Source: Richelia sp. UBA3308
GTDB taxonomy: Bacteria; Cyanobacteriota; Cyanobacteriia; Cyanobacteriales; Nostocaceae
Direction of reading: 5' to 3'
NCBI GenBank assembly: GCA_002361335.1
Contig: DESS01000040.1
Span: 1 to 10,770, forward strand
Length of the DNA: 10,770 bases
The notes beneath the pieces were generated by a model that was not told the origin of the DNA, did no database searches, and saw only the letters and a list, made by a program, of their open reading frames with translations. Position 1 is the first letter of the stretch. Each line of letters opens with the position of its first letter. Made by a program: the position numbers and the translations under genes. Shown here piece after piece: positions 1 through 4,913 of this stretch.

Positions 1-40
1 GCAATATTTATTACTTATTACTTTTTACTTCGCGACTTTT

Positions 41-51
41 GCCCGAAGGGC
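41..51. repeat. short GC hairpin of intergenic repeat type
   Basis: GCCC-GAA-GGGC forms a 4-bp stem with a 3-nt loop just after the LysR gene (which ends at 84 on the minus strand). Small hairpins of this kind recur here (GCC-CTTC-GGC near 7864, CCGC-AAA-GCGG near 8074) and look like dispersed intergenic repeat pieces. No U-tract follows on the minus strand, so it is not a convincing terminator. Confidence 0.4.
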
Positions 52-83
52 TGAGGTAAGCTTAAGGGTAATTGATTATTCAA

Positions 84-947
84 TTAAAATGTATAATCAT
101 GAGCGACAGCAAAAGTACGAAATAAATCTACAAGCTCAGAATTTAGCTCAGCTTTCCATTTAATACCAACTTGACGACAGAGATTAAACTCAGAAATCTT
201 GATATATTTAATTCCAGATAAATTGCTCCATAGTGGCATAAAACTCATTCCTAAACCTGTTTGAATTAAATGAATTACCCATTCTTCTTGGTTCGCTAAA
301 TAAACTATTCGAGGTTTTGCTCCAGCAGACTTATAAATTAATGGATTTTCACGCCAAAACTCACAATTCACTCGTTCTATATATGGCTGTCCATCTAATT
401 CCAATGCAGTAATTTCTTCTCTTTCTGCAAAGGGATGAATTGAAGGAACAGCTAGTAACAAATGCTGTTGAAATAGTTTTACAGAAGTATTTGGATTTTC
501 TTCATTACCTAATACTGTCAAAATTAAATCAACTTCTCCTTCCTCCAACCAATTGTTGAGATTGCTTGCATAACTATCCTTTAGTTCAATAGTTATATGG
601 GGATGTATAACTCGAAAAGCACTAACCAAGCTAGAAATAATTGAAATACGTAAAGTACAAAGAACTCCCAATCTTAATGTTGGATGTTGTTGAAAATCTT
701 TTAAGGTAGAAAGTGCAGATTGATACTCACTAATAATATTACGAGCTTTTTCCAAAAATAACTTGCCTGCTGGTGTCAAAACGGCTCGCCTCCCGCCTCG
801 TTCAAATAGTACTACACCCAATTCCTGTTCTAGTTTTTTAATACCTGCTGATAAAGAAGGTTGTGAGACAAACAAACTTTCTGCTGCCTTGGTAAACCCA
901 TTTGTTTCAATAATAGCGAGAAAATACCGAATTTGAGACAAATCCAT
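84..947 (-). CDS. LysR-family transcriptional regulator
   Basis: A 287-residue protein of normal length for a LysR-type regulator. Residues 3-60 form the N-terminal winged helix-turn-helix (IRYFLAIIETNGFTKAAESL, then SQPSLSAGIKKLEQELG and FER), followed by a linker helix to about residue 85. Residues 90-280 resemble the two-lobed periplasmic-binding-protein-like effector domain. It should bind DNA as a dimer or tetramer and respond to a small ligand that the sequence does not reveal. The start is the first Met before the HTH; no clear Shine-Dalgarno sequence is visible upstream. It lies on the same strand as, and downstream of, a methylmutase remnant and a chelatase gene, so it may once have controlled tetrapyrrole genes, but LysR genes are more often divergent from their targets. 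The family call is firm; the target is unknown. Confidence 0.93.
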   Translation of the reverse strand: MDLSQIRYFLAIIETNGFTKAAESLFVSQPSLSAGIKKLEQELGVVLFERGGRRAVLTPAGKLFLEKARNIISEYQSALSTLKDFQQHPTLRLGVLCTLRISIISSLVSAFRVIHPHITIELKDSYASNLNNWLEEGEVDLILTVLGNEENPNTSVKLFQQHLLLAVPSIHPFAEREEITALELDGQPYIERVNCEFWRENPLIYKSAGAKPRIVYLANQEEWVIHLIQTGLGMSFMPLWSNLSGIKYIKISEFNLCRQVGIKWKAELNSELVDLFRTFAVAHDYTF

Positions 948-1039
948 TGATAAATAATTGATAGATATTAGCTATGACTTCAATAGTCAAAATGCTCTTG
1001 CTATTTCACTAAATATTAATTAATTTATCAGCAAGAACA

Positions 1040-1095
1040 TTATTAGTTATTAGTTATTAGTTATTAGTTATTAGTTATTAGTTATTAGTTATTAG
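1040..1095. repeat. heptanucleotide tandem repeat (TTATTAG)x8
   Basis: Eight exact copies of TTATTAG in a row fill 56 bp between the LysR gene and the CobH-like remnant. Seven-base tandem tracts of this kind are known as STRR in heterocystous cyanobacteria. A 7-bp unit shifts frame with every copy and so cannot be coding. Copy number probably varies between strains. Confidence 0.95.
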
Positions 1096-1147
1096 TTCTT
1101 ACTCATTACTCAGATAAGATATGATAACTGTTTAACCGCATATTATA

Positions 1148-1590
1148 TCATGATTTGTGAGTTAAATAACAATGACAATCTGGCCTTTCAATTAACGAAC
1201 CCACTAAAGCATTTAAAGCCACAGCGGCTAACAATCCACCACCAAGAGTTCCTACTGTGGTAATATAATCCACCACTCCATGCATTAAACGGCGTTTCGC
1301 ACCATGGGCATTCCTATAATCAAAGATGGTTTTATTAAGTTCTTTTTCTACAAGTTTTAAAGCCGACATCAACACCGACGGCGCATAACCAATAACTAAA
1401 ATACAACCATCTGTTAACAGCTTTAATTTTTCAAGCCATTCTTTATCTTGCCAAAACTTGATTTCAGCTTCATCAACACTATGTATGTGAGGATCGTCAA
1501 ATAAAGTCTTGACATTATTGCCTAAATGTGCGAAAGAAACACGATCGAGTGCTGCGAAAATCGGAGAAACATCGGCGACGATTGGGCATT
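1148..1590 (-). pseudogene. 5'-truncated precorrin-8X methylmutase (CobH/CbiC)-like remnant
   Basis: Only a 75-codon frame from a GTG at 1375 has a start codon, but the same frame is open upstream to about 1590 and that part reads as protein. It gives PIVADVSPIFAAL near 1585-1547, GCILVIGYAPSVLMSALKLV around the GTG, and ITTVGTLGGGLLAAVALNAL near the end. These match in order the CobH/CbiC pattern: PIVTDVSMV, then the IGNAPTAL loop, then the C-terminal GRKGGS.VAAAIINAL. Precorrin-8X methylmutase moves a methyl group from C11 to C12 in cobalamin synthesis. The first 60-70 residues of the family are absent, replaced by a (AATTAAG)7 tract, and no in-frame start exists before 1375, which falls inside the APSVL motif. 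The central VGFVGAAESK region is poorly kept. It is most likely a dead fragment of a divergent paralogue. The family assignment is by eye. Confidence 0.6.
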
Positions 1591-1593
1591 GGG

Positions 1594-1642
1594 AATTAAG
1601 AATTAAGAATTAAGAATTAAGAATTAAGAATTAAGAATTAAG
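1594..1642. repeat. heptanucleotide tandem repeat (AATTAAG)x7
   Basis: Seven exact copies of AATTAAG, flanked on both sides by GGGCATTGGG-type pieces (1584-1593 and 1661-1678). The tract sits exactly where the open frame of the CobH-like remnant loses its 5' end and supplies the stop codon that closes that frame upstream. Confidence 0.93.
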
Positions 1643-1692
1643 AATTGGGAATTAGTTATGGGGCATTGGGCATTGGGAAGTTAATAATTAAA

Positions 1693-1742
1693 AAAAATAA
1701 GAGCGGGCAAGATGCCCACCCTACAAGAGTTGTCTTATTTTT
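1693..1742. repeat. 50-bp fold-back element with 10-bp terminal inverted repeats
   Basis: AAAAATAAGA (1693-1702) and TCTTATTTTT (1733-1742) are exact inverse complements. They enclose a small GC hairpin, GGGC-AAGAT-GCCC (1705-1717), followed by ACCCTACAAGAG. The core resembles an interspersed repeat frequent in cyanobacterial intergenic DNA. It may also act as a bidirectional terminator, since the outer arms are A- and T-rich. Confidence 0.55.
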
Positions 1743-1811
1743 AGATATGTGAGTTAGAGAAAAAGCAGAAGACAAACAAGATAAAAGGTAATTAATTTCA
1801 ATTGATGATCA

Positions 1812-1846
1812 ATGCCCTATGCCCAATGCCCCATGCCCTATGCCCA
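1812..1846. repeat. degenerate heptad tract (ATGCCCN)x5
   Basis: Five consecutive heptads read ATGCCC followed by T, A, C, T and A. The tract ends one base before the stop codon of the chelatase gene (1848-1850 on the minus strand). It belongs to the same class of 7-bp repeats as the other tracts but is less uniform. Confidence 0.85.
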
Positions 1847-1847
1847 A

Positions 1848-2963
1848 TTAATGATGATGATGGTGATGAGCAACAGCTTGTGAAGGATTAATTGTTGTTG
1901 CTTCTTCTGACAATAACTCTTCAATATGAGAGTTTGCCCATTCTGCAGCCATAATCATAAATTCATGATGCTCGTTGACGCAAGCCATTTGAATGTAGTT
2001 TACATTCTTATGCTTTTTCTCTAGATCGTGAATAATGTGATGTACGTCTAAGAGAGTTTCGTGATTCTCTGTAGCAAAGCCGATGGGCATAAATATTATT
2101 GCTTTGGCACCTAGTTGAATTAGGTTTTTAGCAGCTTGCTCACTGTTGGGTTGAGTCCATTCAATTAATGGTGTATCGTGATTAAGCCAACCTACCGAAA
2201 TTAATGGGTAACGGTTGATTAATTCTTCGCGTACTAAATCATAAAGTATCTGAGATTCCGTAATTCCCGAAGTAAATCCCTTGGCTTTATGGGGACAACC
2301 GTGGTTCATCAATACGATACCAATTTCCGAAGGTAAATAAGCATTTGCTAATTCGGCCGATATCTTCTCTTCTACAAGTTTCGCCATTAACTTGACATAT
2401 TTGGGTTCGTTGTAGAAAGAAGGAATGTAGCGCTGTGCTTTTACCCAATGCTCCTTATCATTAGACATCTGGGATAAAGCATTGTTAACTTGTTCGATGG
2501 CAATACCGCTGGTAAATATCGAATCCACTACTAATAAGGGGTAAATTAGAAGTTTATCGAAGCCTTGGTTGTGAATTTCTGCTAAAACTTGATGGGGAAG
2601 ATGGGGAGCGCAGAAGTTGAAAGCTTTGAAAACCTGTACTTTATCTCCCCATTTTTCTTGTAATTGTTGTTCAATTCCGGCACGTTGCTTTTCAAAGATG
2701 CCGTTGTGGGGTGAAATAAAATTATCGTGTGTATGTCCCCACTCGTGTAAGTCAAATAACGCTAGCATCTTTGCTAGAGGTGGGTAAATCCAGGTTGGTA
2801 CTGGTGCGAACTTTGCTGTAAGTAGATTCAAAGCTTGCTCGTTATAATTGGCAAAATCTTCGTAGCTTTCTACTTCACCGTAACCCATAAGCAGTACGGC
2901 AACTCGATTTTGTCTTGGTAGATGCTCGTTGGAGTATTCAACTTTTTCTGGTGTAGCTACCAC
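1848..2963 (-). CDS. ferrochelatase-family protein with a native C-terminal His6 tail
   Basis: A 371-residue class II chelatase-like protein. Ferrochelatases insert Fe(II) into protoporphyrin IX or coproporphyrin III in the cytosol or at the membrane. The N-terminal strand VAVLLMGYGEVES (21-33) replaces the usual LLLNLGGPES. The catalytic His is in NHGCP (H221). The motif WTQPNSEQA is followed by IGFATENHETLLDV, which keeps the His-Glu pair (H301, E302) of the C-terminal active-site helix. It lacks the C-terminal chlorophyll a/b-binding-like helix of the usual cyanobacterial HemH and ends in six His codons (366-371). It is therefore more likely a paralogue than the housekeeping HemH, and the tail suggests handling of another metal such as Co or Ni, or metal storage; this is inference. 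GTG start, supported by GAGG 8 nt upstream. A CobH-like remnant follows on the same strand. Confidence 0.85.
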   Translation of the reverse strand: MVATPEKVEYSNEHLPRQNRVAVLLMGYGEVESYEDFANYNEQALNLLTAKFAPVPTWIYPPLAKMLALFDLHEWGHTHDNFISPHNGIFEKQRAGIEQQLQEKWGDKVQVFKAFNFCAPHLPHQVLAEIHNQGFDKLLIYPLLVVDSIFTSGIAIEQVNNALSQMSNDKEHWVKAQRYIPSFYNEPKYVKLMAKLVEEKISAELANAYLPSEIGIVLMNHGCPHKAKGFTSGITESQILYDLVREELINRYPLISVGWLNHDTPLIEWTQPNSEQAAKNLIQLGAKAIIFMPIGFATENHETLLDVHHIIHDLEKKHKNVNYIQMACVNEHHEFMIMAAEWANSHIEELLSEEATTINPSQAVAHHHHHH

Positions 2964-3326
2964 AATTAATTCCTCTATGCAACCTAGATATAGCGTTTTA
3001 TTTTTCCAGTATAGGTAATTATCCCATCGGGGGGGATAGGATATTTCAAAATTATATATTTAGAGTTTTAATTAAATACCCCGTTATCTTTTGATAAAAA
3101 AATTTACTTTTGCTTGTTTAACCGTAATATTTCCGTGAAAAATCCCTACCTCAATAACAGATACCACAATTAATATATATTTAATTATTTGGGTAGATGT
3201 TACAATTCGCGCCACAGTAGCTCAAACACGATTACTCCCTTCCTGGCTTTATGATTACCGGTTAAAAATTTCTCCCTCCCTCTCTCCCTCCCTCACTCAA
3301 CGCCGGTAATCTTCTCGCGGGGAGTA
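2964..3326. other. intergenic region between chelatase and reductase genes
   Basis: A 363-bp gap holding the leader of the chelatase gene (GAGG Shine-Dalgarno near 2972-2975 on the minus strand), a run of seven G near 3030, AT-rich DNA, a CT-rich tract at 3271-3299 and an inverted repeat at 3253-3311. A plus-strand frame is open from 3139 to 3309 but has no start codon. No gene is recognised. Confidence 0.6.
3253..3311. repeat. inverted repeat GATTACCGG / CCGGTAATC enclosing a CT-rich tract
   Basis: GATTACCGG (3253-3261) and CCGGTAATC (3303-3311) are exact 9-bp inverse complements. They enclose 41 bp containing repeated CTCCCTCCCT units (purine-rich on the minus strand). The structure lies 15 bp beyond the stop codon of the reductase gene. 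It could end that transcript or be the trace of a small fold-back element; the long loop makes it an unusual intrinsic terminator. Confidence 0.5.
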
Positions 3327-3992
3327 TTATTGTCTTCCCCCCAAACGCTTCTGTAGTGCAGCAGGAAGCACATTTAGGGAAATTGTCGCATAGGAACCCA
3401 ATTTTTGACCGATTATCATAAATCTAATAAAATCTGCCAAACCTTCCAACAAACGCGCATTCCGCAAATCACCACAATCAACTGGGTTAAATCCAATATC
3501 CTCTGCAAGGGCGCACGCCATGTTTCTCGCTTCCTCATCATCCCCTGCCACAAAACAAGAAACGTTGTAATCTTTCAACGGTGTCGGCGCAAGTTCAAAT
3601 ACTTCCTGCGCCATGGTATTAAATGCTTTGACTACACGGGCTTTCGGAACTTCTGACGCTAACTTTTCAGCTAAAGATTTTTCAATGGGTGGATAAGCAA
3701 AACCTTCGGGAATATCAAAGTTATTACAATCAATCACAACCTTCCCTGAAAACACTTCTAGCTCGGAAACAACTTCCGCCGGATTCACGCCACGAATGGT
3801 GTAAAGTAGTACCTCTCCAAAGGCTGCTGCTTCATCGTTTGTACCGCCTTGAGTTTCTTTCCCTGCTACCTCTGCAACAGCTTTACCTTTTTCTGCCGTT
3901 CTCGCACCAAAGTATACTTGATGCCCTTGTTCAGCCCAAATAATACCGAGGGAACGCCCCATATTCCCACTGCCGATAATGCCTATTTTCAT
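3327..3992 (-). CDS. NAD(P)-binding oxidoreductase, F420-dependent NADP reductase-like
   Basis: A 221-residue Rossmann-fold protein of the NADPH-dependent F420 reductase type (COG2085-like). The N-terminus MKIGIIGSGNMGRSLGIIWA holds the dinucleotide motif GxGxxG at residues 7-12. GHQVYFGAR ends the second strand, and the Arg suits NADP over NAD. Further family features are VVIDCNNFD (about 85-95), VVKAFNTMAQEVF (about 120-132) and VAGDDEEA (about 147-154). The protein is about the usual length for this family. Cyanobacterial members without F420 probably act on another substrate, so the true reaction is unknown. AGGAGT at 4001-4006 lies 8 nt before the ATG. The gene is divergent from a TetR regulator with shared palindromes between them, so it is the probable target of that repressor. 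Confidence 0.88.
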   Translation of the reverse strand: MKIGIIGSGNMGRSLGIIWAEQGHQVYFGARTAEKGKAVAEVAGKETQGGTNDEAAAFGEVLLYTIRGVNPAEVVSELEVFSGKVVIDCNNFDIPEGFAYPPIEKSLAEKLASEVPKARVVKAFNTMAQEVFELAPTPLKDYNVSCFVAGDDEEARNMACALAEDIGFNPVDCGDLRNARLLEGLADFIRFMIIGQKLGSYATISLNVLPAALQKRLGGRQ

Positions 3993-4058
3993 GGTTTTAC
4001 ACTCCTGAATTTACATTCCTGAAATTAACAAAAATCAATTTTTATTTAAATTAAATAA

Positions 4059-4080
4059 CAATACAGACAGGTCTGTATTG
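4059..4080. promoter_or_regulatory. palindromic operator 1 (probable TetR-family site)
   Basis: Perfect 10-bp arms CAATACAGAC and GTCTGTATTG flank the 2-bp centre AG. The core ACAGAC-AG-GTCTGT recurs at operator 2, 39 bp away centre to centre. The site overlaps a weak candidate promoter for the minus-strand reductase gene: TTTAAG at 4086-4081, a 17-bp spacer, and TATTGT at 4063-4058. Binding by the adjacent TetR protein is inferred from position and symmetry. Confidence 0.75.
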
Positions 4081-4091
4081 CTTAAATATAT

Positions 4092-4120
4092 TTGAAAAAT
4101 AACAGACAGGTCTGTATCAT
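4092..4120 (+). promoter_or_regulatory. candidate promoter of the TetR gene with embedded operator 2
   Basis: A -35-like TTGAAA (4092-4097), a 17-bp spacer and a -10-like TATCAT (4115-4120) precede the TetR start by about 26 bp. The palindrome ACAGAC-AG-GTCTGT (4102-4115) fills the spacer and touches the -10, the classic position for a repressor that blocks RNA polymerase. This points to autorepression. Confidence 0.6.
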
Positions 4121-4146
4121 GTCAACAGTAGATTTGTTCTAAGGAA

Positions 4147-4731
4147 ATGCCCAAAAAAGCAACAAAAAAAGCTAATAGTTCAGCGCGAGAACGTATATTA
4201 GAAGTAGCAAGCGAGTTGTTTTACCAGTACGGGATTCGGGCTGTGGGGGTGGATAGGATAATAGGGGAATCGGGGGTTGCGAAGACGACATTTTACCGTT
4301 ATTTTCCGTCTAAGGATGATTTAGTAGTGGCATTTTTACAAGAGCGCGATCGCCTTTTTTGGGAATATTTCGATGGGGCGGTGAATAAGTATCCAGATAA
4401 TGCAAAGGCGCAATTATTAGCAGTATTTGAGTGGATAGATGAGCTGTTAGTAAAACCAGAGTGCTATGGCTGTCCGTTTTTGATAACTACCGGCGAATTT
4501 CCTCAACTAGATTATGCCGGGCATGTCTTAGCAATTGCTCATAAAAAAGAAATGCTGCGGCGCTTAATTGTGCTTGCTAAAAATGCAGGTGTTTCCAATC
4601 CGCAACAGTTGGGTAAATATTTATTGTTGTTGGTAGATGGGGCATTTTCCCAAAGGCGATTATTTGGGTTGAGTGGATTTGAAAGTAATTTGAAAAATGC
4701 AGCGGAAATATTGATAAATACTCAACTGTGA
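4147..4731 (+). CDS. TetR/AcrR-family transcriptional repressor
   Basis: A 194-residue regulator of typical TetR length. After a short Lys-rich N-terminus, residues 13-59 form the TetR_N helix-turn-helix: RERILEVASELFYQYGIRAV, then DRIIGESGVAKTTFYRYFPS and KDDLV. The remainder is the all-helical ligand-binding and dimerisation domain, containing CYGCPFLITTGEF (about 111-123). The inducer is unknown. AAGGA at 4141-4145 lies very close to the ATG, so translation may be weak or begin slightly later, but no other start before the HTH is better. The gene is divergent from the reductase gene, and two identical-core palindromes in the shared 154-bp region are its likely operators. A GCGATCGC octamer lies inside the gene. 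It probably represses both itself and the reductase gene. Confidence 0.94.
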   Translation: MPKKATKKANSSARERILEVASELFYQYGIRAVGVDRIIGESGVAKTTFYRYFPSKDDLVVAFLQERDRLFWEYFDGAVNKYPDNAKAQLLAVFEWIDELLVKPECYGCPFLITTGEFPQLDYAGHVLAIAHKKEMLRRLIVLAKNAGVSNPQQLGKYLLLLVDGAFSQRRLFGLSGFESNLKNAAEILINTQL

Positions 4732-4753
4732 TTTAAAAATAATTGTTAAATCA
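4729..4753 (+). terminator. AT-rich hairpin overlapping the TetR stop codon
   Basis: TGATTTAA (4729-4736) and TTAAATCA (4746-4753) are exact inverse complements with a 9-nt loop, and the left arm contains the TGA stop. The stem is all but free of G/C and no clear T-run follows, so this is only a weak terminator candidate. Confidence 0.3.
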
Positions 4754-4803
4754 TCAAAATGCCTAATATCAAATCTTTGGGCATCGGGATTATATATTTT
4801 AAA

Positions 4804-4842
4804 CGCAGAGGAGCGCAGAGGTGCACGCAGAGGGACGCAGAG
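4804..4842. repeat. CGCAGAG imperfect tandem repeat (4 copies)
   Basis: CGCAGAG occurs at 4804, 4814, 4826 and 4836, spaced 10, 12 and 10 bp, followed by a run of seven T. Tracts of ACGCAGAGG units are common in cyanobacterial intergenic DNA. This one lies just before the point where the NTPase gene has lost its 5' end and may mark the breakpoint. Confidence 0.75.
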
Positions 4843-4913
4843 TTTTTTTAGCTAATTTTTGAAATAATTCCGATGTATCCGATCGCTACAAAGACGGAGT
4901 TTGGTTTATTGAT

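Noticed and set aside
1040..1095. CRISPR array
   Set aside because: The repeats are 7 bp without spacers; this is a simple tandem tract.
1148..1375. Stand-alone 75-residue gene from a GTG start
   Set aside because: The conserved reading continues upstream of the GTG, which lies inside a motif; it is part of a truncated methylmutase-like gene.
3139..3309. Plus-strand 56-codon open stretch with some protein-like sequence (TVAQTRLLPSWLYDYR)
   Set aside because: It has no start codon, its end is the low-complexity CT tract, and no family is recognised; chance is the simpler explanation.
3405..3943. Two plus-strand open frames (3405-3656 and 3689-3943)
   Set aside because: They are antisense to the well-supported reductase gene, encode low-complexity unnatural protein and lack ribosome-binding sites.
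4804..4850. Intrinsic terminator at the CGCAGAG tract followed by seven T
   Set aside because: The repeats are direct, not inverted, so no stem forms before the T-run.
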